Origin: Botryosphaeria dothidea
Taxonomy: Eukaryota > Ascomycota > Dothideomycetes > Botryosphaeriales > Botryosphaeriaceae
Direction: 5' to 3'
DNA: 64,000 nucleotides
Assembly (NCBI GenBank): GCA_011503125.2
Contig: WWBZ02000033.1
Span: forward strand, 2,604,001-2,668,000
Made by a program: the position numbers and the translations under genes. Below are positions 9,801 through 18,505 of the stretch, piece after piece (the stretch's first letter is position 1; each line of letters begins with the position of its first letter). The notes under the pieces were generated by a model. The model searched no databases. It saw nothing but the letters and a program-made list of their open reading frames with translations, and was not told the DNA's origin.

Positions 9801-12800
9801 ATGCGATGCGAGCATTTTTCGTTGGTATGGGCTTGGCGGACAGTCCTCCAATACCATTGACACATCTGTACAGGTCCAGCGGGTTGACCGGGGACTTTAT
9901 GAAGGAATTGTACTTCATCTTGTTCAGCAGGAGATCTTCGGCCCCAGCTGGTTTTGCGCGTGCCAAATAACCGTGTACAACATCAATCGTTGATCCGAGT
10001 TGAGTCTTGTGCAGATCCTTGATGTTCACCTTTCGTGCCTGGTACATGACGAAATCCAGAATCTTCATAGCTGTCTTCTGGTCCATAGGATCATGATCGC
10101 TAGGATACTCGGTGATATCATCGGCGTTAGTGAAGCAGAATAGACCGTACAGATCATAAAGAACCTGGCATATAACAGTATCCCGGGTTTCGATATCAGG
10201 TATTTCGTCGCTCTTGAACCATTTAAGAACCTCGTCTTTCATCAATCGGAGCAATGCCTTGGTCGAGGCCGAGCAGAACCCACGTATTCCAAAGGCATAG
10301 TGAACGTGACGGAGGTATTCAAATTTGTCCTCGGCTGGCTTTGAGAACAATTCGCTGTCCTGGGACATGGCATCACCCAGAAGACGAAATTGCAGTAGCC
10401 AGCCTCGCACCATGGTGTCATGGAGCTTTCCCATGAATGCGGTGAATGCAGAGTTGAATCGGCCTTCGAACGTAGGCTGAGGAATTTGACCCACGCGAAT
10501 CAAGTCTTCGAAGATCGTGACCGTGTTCAGGAGCCAGAGTAGCTCGCTGATAGCATTGAGCGACGACCACATGTGAGCATCATCAATGAACTCGAAGATG
10601 TCCTCAAGTGACGCCAGCTTGAGGGCCCTCTCGAAGATGTCATCAATGATTTTAATGGACTTCAAAAGCTCAGCCGACCTCTGCTCAAAGCCAGCCTCAC
10701 TGTACGCCTTGCTTTTGATGTCTTTGACGAGAATCTCAATGCTGCGGAGATAACACGAGACAACCTTAGGCGGATAGTCTATCGCCTCGTATGCCTGCCG
10801 TAGACGTTGCCATAAAGACAAGCGTAGCGTGACATTGGCACTGGAGACGAATCTGGTCATAGCCTGCAATGGCGAAGGTCGAGAACCCTCATTATTTCCG
10901 AGTGACGAGCCGTTCGCGAGGCTGTCTGGTGTCAAAGCAGCGTCAGAATCCTGGCTATCGCCGATTTCTGTCCTGGCCACGGCTCGATGTTCTTCTTCAT
11001 TGGAAGATTCCAAGATGGGTTCAAGACTTTCAATAACAGATACTGGATCTTGCTCATCGTGCTGGAATACTTTCATGAAACAGTCCTTCATGTTGATCTT
11101 GGTCAACTCGCGTTCGGCTGCTTCGACAGAGAGCTCCGGCATGATTGCATTGTTTGGAACGTGGATAGCAGAACCTGGAAGAAGATCTGCTATGGTCTTC
11201 AGCTCCTCGATGCATTTCACGACAAAGTCCTGAGGTACATCATCAGAGACGCTCAGATGGAAAGTTGACGCCCAGAGATGCCTGAAGTCTATTTCGTCGA
11301 CGATGACCTTCCGCTCTACATTTGCTCGATGTGCCATGGCATCCCGGGCCAAACGGGACCACCTCTCGAGCCTTTCCCTCTGAAGTACTTGAGTGGACAC
11401 GTCAACACTGCTGGTAGGGTGCTTGATAAGCGAGTAAACGTCGAGGTGAAGTTCAAAGACTGTCTGGACCATCTCAATCAGGGAATTGTCTTCATCGCTC
11501 AGTAACGTTTGATTGCCAGCGGTATTGTCCTGTAAAATTTTTGCGTTCAGAACAGACAGCTGTTCCGTCAAGCGTTCGTACAGAAAGTCATCAGCATTGA
11601 CCATTGCCTGCACAGCAATCCTCTTGAGGTCGTCGGACCATTGATGACGCATGTAGCTGGAACGCGTATCTTCAGCATCCGGGAATGCTCCAGGTTTGAG
11701 CATGCTTTGCAGCCACGACCAGACAAGTTCCTTGGTTGGTGTGCCACCGGTATCTGCAAGTGGCTGCCATTTGGAGAGATTCTCGCAATCAAGAGCAGGT
11801 CGATTTGAGTCTTGGGAATTCGGGGATTTTGTGTATCCCAAGAAAGCGTTGAGTCCCGCCTCTCGCGATGCGCTGCCCAGCATATCAATGGTGTCCGGAC
11901 CTGTGATGATCGGGACCGCCTGTGGGATTAACTGTTGAAGAATCGTATAGAGATCCTGTGCAGCAGTTTTGAAGCCCGATGCTTCCATATCTGAAGAGTC
12001 TGTCTGCTTGTTTCGCAACATGTCTCTCAGGATCTTTGGAGAGCCTAGGCCTTTGACGTCCAATTTTGCCAGCATGTCGCCCACGATTTCATAAAGCCAA
12101 TCATCAGCTTCGTGGAACTGCCTTAACTCATCCTCGACCTGTTGCTGGGCTGCATCGGCAGCAGAGACGACACCGCTAAGGTTTCCGTCCCCTATAGATT
12201 CGCGGGCTCGTATCCGCTTGCTTCTTCCTCGACCCCCTTCAGCTGTTTCTGGGAGGCCTGCAGATTCCGTGGATCTCTTTCTTGATGATGCAACTGGTCT
12301 GTCAGAGGGCTCCACGGAGTTTCCCTCTCCGTTCTTGGTCTCATCGTTGTCTGCCTTATTATCACTGGCTTCCTTCATCTCCGTATCCTCACCATTTTCT
12401 GCATTTGCCTTGCCATCTTTTCCCTCTACACTGGGTTGAGCTCCGGAAGCCTCTTGCTGGATGTGATCTGCTAGGTTCTCAGCCGGGGTATCCTTTGTTG
12501 GTCTATGCTGGGGTTCGATGGTCTCGGTAGGTAGTCCGGGCAGATTAAGGGTAACAAGGAGTCCAGGACCAAGGTCTACGATCCTTTGCTGTTCCTGAAG
12601 GTACTGGTTTAGGATCGCATCGCCAACATGTGCCCAATCTGGTTTGACAGGAGTCAAGACCAAGCGAGGGACAGGGCGACCCAAAGCCTGGTCCAGATTT
12701 TCCCGCTTTTTTACATCTGCTGGCAAGGGGGCAAATGTGAATGGAGCCAGGCGCTTTTTCAAGGCGGCAGAAAGCTTCCGTCGCCTTAGATCCGAAAGCG

Positions 12801-13509
12801 GAGATTGAAGTAATGATAAATGGTCTTGTAACTTCTCCACGAGCTCTCGCAGTTGCTGACCTGCGAAGCCCTCTTCAAGGCCTGGCAGACGAAGGATGCT
12901 GTCCAAGCCCTCGTCATCACCATCCAGAACGGCTTCCAAACAAAACCTCGTTATCCTACTGCTGCCGGTAAGCGCCGCGACAGAAGCGGTGCGTGTCCAC
13001 AAATCCAAATCGTTATCATCCTTGTCCAGAGCTTCGGCAAAATAACGTAATGGCACGTCTACGGCAGCGGCAGATGCAGCAGCATCTAGCGCAAGGAGGG
13101 TATCCTGGCGTTCCCGAAGACTGTGTTGTACGACTTCCAGCATGAACTGGCCATGGTTCTTGTAGGACAGGTGCAATATCTGTGGTAGAGTGTTGGGCGC
13201 ACTATCCGCTGCGCCGCCCAGCTGAGTCGGGCCAGCCTCATACTCGTCCTGAAGTATGAAATCGTAGTCGGGGTCTCCATTGATCTCGGTGCGGCGGTAC
13301 TCGGAGAGCGATTCAGGGTATTTGAAGATGTCAGATTCGAAGAGAGCTTTGTAGGCTTGGATAGCGGCCTGGTAAGACTCAGGGCCTTCCGAATGGTACT
13401 TGAGCGCAGTCTGATATAGCTTCAAGGCTTCCTCGATTTGAATTTCCTTGGTATCGTCGATCTCCTCGTCCGACTCGACGTCCGACTCGATGTTGATTGC
13501 TTTGAACAT
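6841..13509 (-). CDS. HIR3: Histone transcription regulator 3 homologue (HIR complex, CABIN1-like)
   Basis: An intronless 2222-aa frame. The N-terminus (EIDDTKEIQIEEALKLYQTA, then FKYPESLSEY) matches fungal HIR3/CABIN1 proteins. HIR3 is the large TPR-like scaffold of the HIR complex, which deposits H3-H4 independently of replication and represses histone genes outside S phase. Helical TPR-like repeats fill most of the first 1700 residues. The C-terminus is low-complexity: a proline/alanine linker (about 1760-1925), a strongly acidic Glu/Asp/Gly tract (about 1926-2063), a Pro/Ala/Thr repeat (about 2070-2123), a charged coiled-coil-like Glu/Arg/Lys segment, and an Arg-Gly-Gly tail (about 2170-2205). 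The acidic tract may contact histones (inference). A short upstream exon is possible because the bases just before the ATG resemble an intron end. Confidence 0.9.
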   Translation of the reverse strand: MFKAINIESDVESDEEIDDTKEIQIEEALKLYQTALKYHSEGPESYQAAIQAYKALFESDIFKYPESLSEYRRTEINGDPDYDFILQDEYEAGPTQLGGAADSAPNTLPQILHLSYKNHGQFMLEVVQHSLRERQDTLLALDAAASAAAVDVPLRYFAEALDKDDNDLDLWTRTASVAALTGSSRITRFCLEAVLDGDDEGLDSILRLPGLEEGFAGQQLRELVEKLQDHLSLLQSPLSDLRRRKLSAALKKRLAPFTFAPLPADVKKRENLDQALGRPVPRLVLTPVKPDWAHVGDAILNQYLQEQQRIVDLGPGLLVTLNLPGLPTETIEPQHRPTKDTPAENLADHIQQEASGAQPSVEGKDGKANAENGEDTEMKEASDNKADNDETKNGEGNSVEPSDRPVASSRKRSTESAGLPETAEGGRGRSKRIRARESIGDGNLSGVVSAADAAQQQVEDELRQFHEADDWLYEIVGDMLAKLDVKGLGSPKILRDMLRNKQTDSSDMEASGFKTAAQDLYTILQQLIPQAVPIITGPDTIDMLGSASREAGLNAFLGYTKSPNSQDSNRPALDCENLSKWQPLADTGGTPTKELVWSWLQSMLKPGAFPDAEDTRSSYMRHQWSDDLKRIAVQAMVNADDFLYERLTEQLSVLNAKILQDNTAGNQTLLSDEDNSLIEMVQTVFELHLDVYSLIKHPTSSVDVSTQVLQRERLERWSRLARDAMAHRANVERKVIVDEIDFRHLWASTFHLSVSDDVPQDFVVKCIEELKTIADLLPGSAIHVPNNAIMPELSVEAAERELTKINMKDCFMKVFQHDEQDPVSVIESLEPILESSNEEEHRAVARTEIGDSQDSDAALTPDSLANGSSLGNNEGSRPSPLQAMTRFVSSANVTLRLSLWQRLRQAYEAIDYPPKVVSCYLRSIEILVKDIKSKAYSEAGFEQRSAELLKSIKIIDDIFERALKLASLEDIFEFIDDAHMWSSLNAISELLWLLNTVTIFEDLIRVGQIPQPTFEGRFNSAFTAFMGKLHDTMVRGWLLQFRLLGDAMSQDSELFSKPAEDKFEYLRHVHYAFGIRGFCSASTKALLRLMKDEVLKWFKSDEIPDIETRDTVICQVLYDLYGLFCFTNADDITEYPSDHDPMDQKTAMKILDFVMYQARKVNIKDLHKTQLGSTIDVVHGYLARAKPAGAEDLLLNKMKYNSFIKSPVNPLDLYRCVNGIGGLSAKPIPTKNARIASRGWYFLMGSIALNRFRSQNQKRQAPVPTEDINIASAFFGQDLEYDSERWETWYSQAQAYDYQVDEMVAWSAEKVNKGDPELVQHQRAAIHCYTMAVATAIRNADASEETANKMAQLYADFGMRIYSSSRDPLSMQAFTLKDTEERFYSTNQVMRSVPFAPMTPVMAWKFASGLFKRAIARKPDNWLSHYMLGKCLWKMHTTQEGTIQPKNRPSVGEVVAAFTKAIEELPGKKGSRGEPILEPHYKILAILYKLVQRRELEPRDASEKLQATHYAGQVPIFNPEDSEHQDDWDDYILKVLKVLRSADKSNWHHRMTARAARIHYGEPSPADVYVAALSAKGEFSQQIFTKTMQLQVWKPEYERLGRHFVYTTRYTLFFIQLLFETGDRAGMEALAKRVRRRNHEFFEHTKLWQTLCLTYLKMLRRAGQVPEGHEDAVFKSINHEEWTSAATRLEAWCHDPETKSNVLEVLREAMELRRLNNNLMKATLIDDLIGDTYALLYQQVVPTLRPDPDPPAPAAQPPAPIAAAPPPAPPPQPAPTFERTNMMSMQNIMNLDGAGANEPGPPAGAFGVLSMGNSTKPVAAPNSTAPTTDTTTPAGAPAGPDQPAAAATAAAPKPRAKGVGRRELMRRADAAVTRPVSATPTTPAAATTMPIRASPARPSVAEGVAGVAGAVATSVPGAESDGAKVEEEAPAGEGPSEIEAADAGEKDDVMDMDGADGVDTGVEADVEGEGDGDEAGEGDGEEGEAEGEGDGEGEGENDEDQEGEQEQDAVDHEEPEADAGDGDETMVTADEGVTADEAPADDEVGDDDNDNETLVTAKEEEEEDMEPAPAPVAAKEEKPEQVSSPEVKPPPVAPTSAPATAPATTPATAPTTATSTAPASIHDSADDESELSEIDDSDDEDMAEGARAARQAAEEAEAERKRKEKEKAEEEKKTTRGGRKTRGGGPGSRGGRGRGGRGGRGRGRAAASAAAATAGDSKGSEA

Positions 13510-14121
13510 TGACTGACATAAGTGTTAACATGAGCTGTGCGCAAGGCGTGGTTCGGACTTGCCATGGTGTAGGTCTTGGTACGGCCCGCCTGTGTCTGTT
13601 CTTGGGAGCTTCCACCTTGCGCGAACTTGCGCGGAATCGCGTCGACTGCAACAGCTGCGAGTGCGCAGCGAAGCGAAGTCCTCTGAAGGGTGACTATGCC
13701 ATGGAAAGAGGTCAGGAAGCTTGAGAGTAGAATGTGGGGTGTGCGTAGTGAGTGCGCGCCGTGAGCGGTGGTGATGCGCGGTGGTGAAGTGTCGCGAACA
13801 CCTGCGACGCGGGCGGCGGACAATGCGGTGGTGATGCAGCGCGAGAGCTCCAGCACGACTCGTGCGCGCGCGGCTGCATGACTAAGGCGCGCGGGTTCAG
13901 CGACAGGGCTGGGACGGTCCCTGCCCTGCTGCTGCTGCCGCTGGCTGAAACGTCAACGACCTGGCCGGAGCTCAGGTGCGGTCGACGATCACCACCTCCC
14001 ACCAGACCCATCCGCCGCCTGAACTGCGCACCGCAATCTCCTCCCTCCCCGCTGCCGTCCTCCGCAAACACAATTGATGGTGCTGCGCTAGAACAGCATC
14101 ATCTCCCACCGGCCGCCCATC
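13510..14121. promoter_or_regulatory. Shared divergent promoter region of HIR3 and ChAPs genes
   Basis: 612 bp separate the start codons of two divergently transcribed genes. It is GC-rich, with many short open frames but no recognisable protein. Immediately upstream of the HIR3 ATG (minus strand) is a GTTAAC followed by TATGTCAG, which resembles a branch point plus acceptor and may mark a 5' UTR intron. Confidence 0.5.
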
Positions 14122-16654
14122 ATGGTTCCTCAGCCAGCAGTCCCGGAGTAGGTCTCGTATTTATTTTGTCTCCGCATCTGTCTCCTTAGAGAGCTCATGT
14201 ATGCCAGCTGCCAGTGTTGCGCCCACTGTACCCTGTACCTATTCAATTCCTTCTCTACTCGCGTTGGCGCCCTTTTATTTCCTCCTGTGCTCGCCGCGAC
14301 AAGGTGCTGACGTGTCCTCTCTTTGCCTAGGATCTTCGAGGATGAAATCCAGACCGTTGTCGACGCCCGCACAGAAACTCTCCAGTCGCTGCGAGAATTA
14401 GGCCCCCCGGATCTCGTGCATTTGGTAAAGCAACCGAAAGGCACAACAAACAAGGTGGGTAGGGTCGTGGCACACTTGGCTTGGAGAGGCAATGGAGGAG
14501 AACCCTTCTGATACTTTGGTAGATCGGCGTGTACCACCATGTGACAGGCGTCGACGCATCCTCATCCGCCAGTCTAGCCGCTTACATCAATACTCTTACC
14601 TACAATCCGAATGACAAGACTAACAAAGTCGTTTCTGGCCTATACTGGTAAGACTTAGATGGGAAACGCGGTCGTCATTGCTCAGGATCTGGCTGATGTG
14701 TCTAGCTGCTACAATGCCTTCTCAAGACTGGACATGCGCGTGCAGGTAGCAATTCCAGGAACTGTCGAAAGCTACTGCATTGACGAACGTGGCGAGAAAC
14801 GGGTTGCCTCAGACGAGTTGTGGCTTGAGACTTATCTCTGCAGTGTCTTGCGCGCCTACTCCTACGCAGATGACGGGTCGGGCGATACGATCAAAAAGAT
14901 AGTCGGCGTGCGGAGGTTCAATCCCATCACAACCACCGAATCGGAGCACAAGTTCCTGGATGCCGCCGAACGCCTGTTTTTCAATGGCTGGCAACTTGGC
15001 TCCGACCCCGAAATTCAGGTTCCTAATTTGGTCTCCAACCACCTGACCACCGGACTCCTGAATTATATCCATACGACTGGCCGCTATGCATCCGGCATCA
15101 ACCTGTTTGAGAAGCTGCGTACACGAGACCCCGAGATCGCCTCGCTACTCTCTCGCGTGTACATTTCCGCAGATGAGGAAGTCAAGGCGGTGAGATTGCT
15201 CCACGACGCTATCCAGGAACTTCCCATGGATTATTCTCTCCTTGACTGCCAGGCTGAGTTCTTGAACCGGAAAGGCCACCCGGAATTAGCGCTGGAGATC
15301 GCGAAGAGGAGCGTCATTTCTGCCCCTAGCGAGTTCGGTACATGGGCAAGATTAGCTGAGATCTACGTCAGTCTTGAGCAGTGGGACATGGCACTCTTGA
15401 CGCTCAACTCTTGTCCCATGTTTACGTACCAAGACAAGGATGCCCCTCGTATGCCGGAGCCGCTTCGTGTCTCCCTTCCCGTAATGACCGAAAGTGTTTG
15501 CGACGAAATCGACGACAGCGCAGGTGTGTCTGATGTGGACATGGTGCATCCGACTCTGCGCAAGCTGCACGCAGCTGGCTTCAAGGGTACATTCCTGAAA
15601 GCGTACATGCTACTCACCAAGATCACCAAGAAGATCGGGTGGGATCAGCTACTTAGGATACGAAGCCAGGTCTTCGTTATGGAAGAAGAGTACAGGCATG
15701 AGAAGCAACATGTGCAACCGCCTAGCCGTAATGCCAGCACAAGCGCTATCCGTTCGCCAAGCCCGCGGCCTAATGGCCACGGCGAAGTTGAGACGGTCAG
15801 CGAGAATGGTGAATCATCTAAGACGGACGGAGAGACCAACAATGAGACCAACAACGAGACCAACAACGAGACCAACAATGAGACCAACAACGAGACCAAC
15901 AACGAGACCAACAACGAGATCAACAACGAGATCAACAACGAGATCAACAACGAGACCAATAACGGGAACGAAAACGAGAACGTTGATGCAGGTGACTCTG
16001 TGGAAAGGCCAGCAACGACTGTTGCTTCAGAGGAGGTCAAAGCTGGAAGCGATGAACCGGACCCTTCACACCAATCATACACCCAGTTCCAGAATAAGCG
16101 CCTCTGCGAGCGCTGGTTGGACAATCTCTTCATGGTCCTGTACGAAGATTTGCGAGTATACACAATCTGGCGCACAGAGATGGCTCAATACCGTCAACAA
16201 CAACTGGTCTACAAGAAGCATGCCGAAGAATGGGAGATCCTTGGAGAGCTCGCGGAGCGACTGCACCATTTTGACGAAGGCATCGAGGCATATCAAAATT
16301 GTCTTAGCCTCCGCTTCTCTCCTAAAGCAATGCGTGGTTGCCTCAAGCTGTATGAGCAAACTGCAGACGTGAGAGCCATGCTCGGAGCACTCATCCGCCT
16401 GGTGTGTTGGCAGTATAGGTGGTATTCAGAGGTAAGTCTCAGTTGTAAGAGCTTGGAAATCATGCCTCGAACGCTAATGAGTGGAACAGTTCTCTCCCCC
16501 ATTACTCTTCACCATCCGTAGGCTCATAGAAGAAGAGGGTACTCTCAAGGTCCGCAGCATAATTCAGGGAACAAGCCTTCCGCAGCATGTTCTGGAGCTT
16601 ACGCACCAATACACGGCCCTGGTGGCCTCCTTCCGAAACCCTGGGTCGGAGTAA
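14122..16654 (+). CDS. BUD7: Chs5/Arf1-binding protein (ChAPs family, Bud7/Bch1-like exomer subunit)
   Basis: Exomer subunits bind Chs5 and Arf1 at the trans-Golgi and sort chosen cargo, such as chitin synthase 3, to the plasma membrane. There are five exons: 14122-14147, 14331-14454, 14523-14647, 14706-16431 and 16490-16654, encoding 721 aa, close to yeast Bch1/Bud7 length. Family segments seen are IGVYHHVTGVDASSSASLAA, RVQVAIPGTVESYC, DERGEK, LETYLCSV and LRAYSYADDGSGD, followed by TPR-like repeats from about residue 240. Exon 1 carries only 26 nt. The join at 14647/14706 gives Tyr-Cys-Cys-Tyr where a Trp might be expected. Between about residues 465 and 510 lies an Asn/Glu/Thr tandem repeat that is absent from ordinary family members (see repeat at 15832). 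It shares an upstream region with HIR3. Confidence 0.88.
15832..15963 (+). repeat. Coding minisatellite, 11 units of 12 bp
   Basis: Eleven tandem units of gagaccaacaay lie inside the ChAPs gene: seven read Glu-Thr-Asn-Asn, three read Glu-Ile-Asn-Asn (acc to atc change), and one more reads Glu-Thr-Asn-Asn. The near identity of the units, with a block of one variant, points to recent unequal exchange or slippage. Because the unit is 12 bp, length changes keep frame. The encoded segment is polar and most likely an unstructured linker between TPR-like regions. Confidence 0.95.
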
Positions 16655-17381
16655 TGGACTTCTACGGCGCAATGACACGAACAACTGATGGTGGGCTAGG
16701 ACGGATGGGCGGCCAGTATTCTCGCATGATTATTGCGCGTCTGGGTATTTTGGGACTTGAACAAGTGCAGGACAAGATGATACCTTTGCATGAAGGATTT
16801 GCCAGTATCACAATTGTTTAATTTCTGCTCGCCGCGCACATGAGTTGGCACAGATTTGGTAATGCCAGCAACGCTTTAGACTTGTAATGCGAAAAATCAG
16901 GAAGCGAAGGTGCCCGATTTTGTTACGATTCCTACTGCACTTGAGTGGATACGCTCGACGGCTTCGACTGTTCACGAGTGGAAAATGAAAAAGGTTGCGA
17001 GGTTGCGAGGTGTCGCGCGGACCCATAAGGCGAGCGCGACATCCGGGGAAGCTCTGCCGAAGGAGCTCCGACCCGCAGCTGCTGAACACCAAGGTGGCTT
17101 CATCATCTGTCTATCGGCCTCGCACTTGCCCGCGTTGTTCGCAACACCAAAACAACTTTTCCTCTGCAAGGCCGCGCAACGCCGGATACCGACACAATCA
17201 CGGCCACAAAAGCGCGTGTCTGTCAACCAATTCTACAGTCCTCCCTCGCGTTTCCGCTGCACACGAATTCTCGAACACGTACTACCGCGTCCCAGGCACC
17301 GCACTGCGCGCAGAAACCGTTTAGACACGACACACCGGCTTCATTCCTTCTTGACATCACGCTCCAGCTTGACAGCCCACA
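16655..17381. other. Intergenic region upstream of SEC11
   Basis: 727 bp between the ChAPs stop and the Sec11 start. No gene is recognised; long open frames on the plus strand are out of frame with Sec11 and lack family features. The right part is C/T-rich and is presumably the Sec11 promoter and leader. Confidence 0.5.
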
Positions 17382-17973
17382 ATGGACTCTCTCCTCGGCC
17401 CCCTCGCCGGCATGCAGCCGCGCCAGATCGCGCTGCAGGTCCTCAACTTCGCGCTCGTTCTCAGCACGGCCTTCATGCTCTGGAAGGGCCTCTCGGTCGT
17501 CACCGACTCGCAATCACCCATCGTCGTGGTGCTGTCTGGATCCATGGAGCCGGCGTTCAACCGTGGTGATCTGCTGTTCCTGTGGAACAGGGCGAAGGAG
17601 ACGAAAATTGGCGAGGTCGTGGTATACAACGTGAGGGGCAAGGACATTCCGATTGTGCATCGCGTGGTCAGGCGTTTTGGTGGAGGGTAGGTTTCTCTGC
17701 TTCCTTGTATCGTGAGAATGTGTGGGCTGACTTTGTTCCTGCAGTGCGAACCCGCTACACCTTCTTACCAAGGGCGACAACAACGTTGCCGACGACACGG
17801 AGCTCTACGCGCGCGGCCAGTCCTTCCTTGACCGCGAGCGCGACGTCATTGGCAGCGTGTTTGGCTATATTCCGTTCGTGGGCTACGTGACAATCTTGTT
17901 GAGCGAGTACCCCTGGTTGAAGACAGTTATGCTGGGCTTGATGGGCCTCACCGTCGTGCTGCAGAGGGAATAA
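17382..17973 (+). CDS. SEC11: Signal peptidase complex catalytic subunit Sec11
   Basis: This is the ER-membrane serine protease that removes signal peptides from secretory proteins during translocation. Two exons, 17382-17686 and 17745-17973, encode 177 aa, a little longer than yeast Sec11 (167). One N-terminal membrane segment (about residues 15-37) precedes the catalytic domain. The nucleophile is Ser54 in SGSMEP, the histidine is His93 in PIVHRVV, and the acid is in the KGDNN-x3-DD motif (about Asp118/119), the eukaryotic Ser-His-Asp set. A C-terminal hydrophobic stretch follows GYIPFVGY. The 58-nt intron interrupts FGGGANP. All catalytic residues are present, so it should be active. Confidence 0.96.
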
Positions 17974-18313
17974 TCGTCTACGGGGGATACTGCTTGATTA
18001 AGGCCATGATGAGGAATTGAAGACTTCATTGGGACTGCTTTGTTACGAAAACCAAATAAGATTTAAGCCCGGTCTCTGCTTCAGGTTCCTCTGAATCAGT
18101 GCTTGAAGTCATTGAGGCCGACTGTCTATAACAGCAACCTCTTAGGAAAAGGTCGGCCATGTTCCAGCGTCCTTAAGCTCCATGATCTGCCAGCATTGTA
18201 TGCCTACTGTATTGTACAATGAAAAAGAAAAGAAAAAGGGATGTTAGAGGGACGTGGACGGGAGCTGAAGTCAAGACAAAATCAAACAATAAAAAGGTCA
18301 AAAATAATTCCAC
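17974..18313. other. Short intergenic region between SEC11 and the split tRNA-Gly
   Basis: 340 bp, AT-rich. It contains the Sec11 3' UTR and, on the minus strand, the 3' flank of the split tRNA-Gly with two short T runs. No gene is recognised. Confidence 0.5.
18300..18304 (-). terminator. Candidate Pol III terminator of the split tRNA-Gly
   Basis: On the minus strand a TTTTT lies ten nt beyond the discriminator base of the tRNA-Gly. A second T5 follows at 18291-18295. Runs of at least five T right after a tRNA are the normal RNA polymerase III stop. Their presence suggests the locus descends from, or still is, a Pol III gene. Confidence 0.55.
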
Positions 18314-18333
18314 TGCGGGAGGCAAGATTCGAA

Positions 18334-18392
18334 CTGTTCCGGTTTCCAATCAGTTATACGATACCTCTTATTCGTGGGTCAGTTTGCCTTAC
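18334..18392 (-). other. tRNA-Gly intron 2 (59 nt, spliceosomal-type, before T-loop)
   Basis: The intron starts GTAAGG and ends GGAACAG, with ACTGAT (branch A 16 nt from the 3' end) and an upstream ACTGAC. The upstream exon ends GCGAG, again AG|GTAAG. It separates the 5' half of the T-stem from the T-loop. Only its removal brings GCGAG next to TTCGAAT-CTTGC and restores a five-pair T-stem. Because the intron itself ends in AG, the DNA still reads AGTTCGAATCT, close to a B-box. Confidence 0.8.
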
Positions 18393-18430
18393 CTCGCGGT
18401 CTCTGCTTTGGGAAAGCAGCGCCTTAACCT

Positions 18431-18490
18431 CTGCATGGTGAAGAGCACCGTTAGCATCATGTTAGACATGGGAACTGGGAGTCTGCTTAC
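18431..18490 (-). other. tRNA-Gly intron 1 (60 nt, spliceosomal-type, in D-loop)
   Basis: The intron starts GTAAGC, ends CATGCAG, and holds two CTAAC branch-point motifs; the branch A of the second is 20 nt from the 3' end. The upstream exon ends CTAG, giving AG|GTAAG, the standard donor context. It splits the D-loop between G15 and A16. Length and motifs match introns of the protein genes around it (47-75 nt). It shows no resemblance to tRNA-endonuclease introns, which sit after base 37. Confidence 0.8.
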
Positions 18491-18505
18491 CTAGGCCACT
18501 CCCAC

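Larger units (their letters stand above)
18314..18505 (-). tRNA. tRNA-Gly(CCC) interrupted by two GT-AG introns at non-canonical positions
   Basis: Three minus-strand segments, 18505-18491, 18430-18393 and 18333-18314 (15+38+20 nt), join to exactly 73 nt that form a full cloverleaf. The acceptor GTGGGAG pairs with CTCCCGC (one T:G pair), with A73. The D-stem is GCCT/AGGC with loop AGAGGTTA. The anticodon stem is CTGCT/AGCAG with loop TTCCCAA (anticodon CCC). The variable loop is AGACC and the T-arm is GCGAG-TTCGAAT-CTTGC. T8, A14, G15, G18, G19, A21, T33, C48, G53, TTC and A58 are all as expected. Without removal of the two intervening segments, neither the D-arm nor the T-arm forms properly. 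The anticodon loop itself has no intron. It would read GGG glycine codons. Whether it is spliced and used is unknown; it could also be a disabled copy. It lies on the same strand as the TANGO2 gene, 780 bp beyond that gene's stop. Confidence 0.85.

Noticed and set aside
13510..13570. Extra 5' exon for HIR3 beginning ATGGCAA
   Set aside because: Branch/acceptor-like bases are present, but joining this ATG to the acceptor breaks the frame. The intron, if real, is probably in the 5' UTR.
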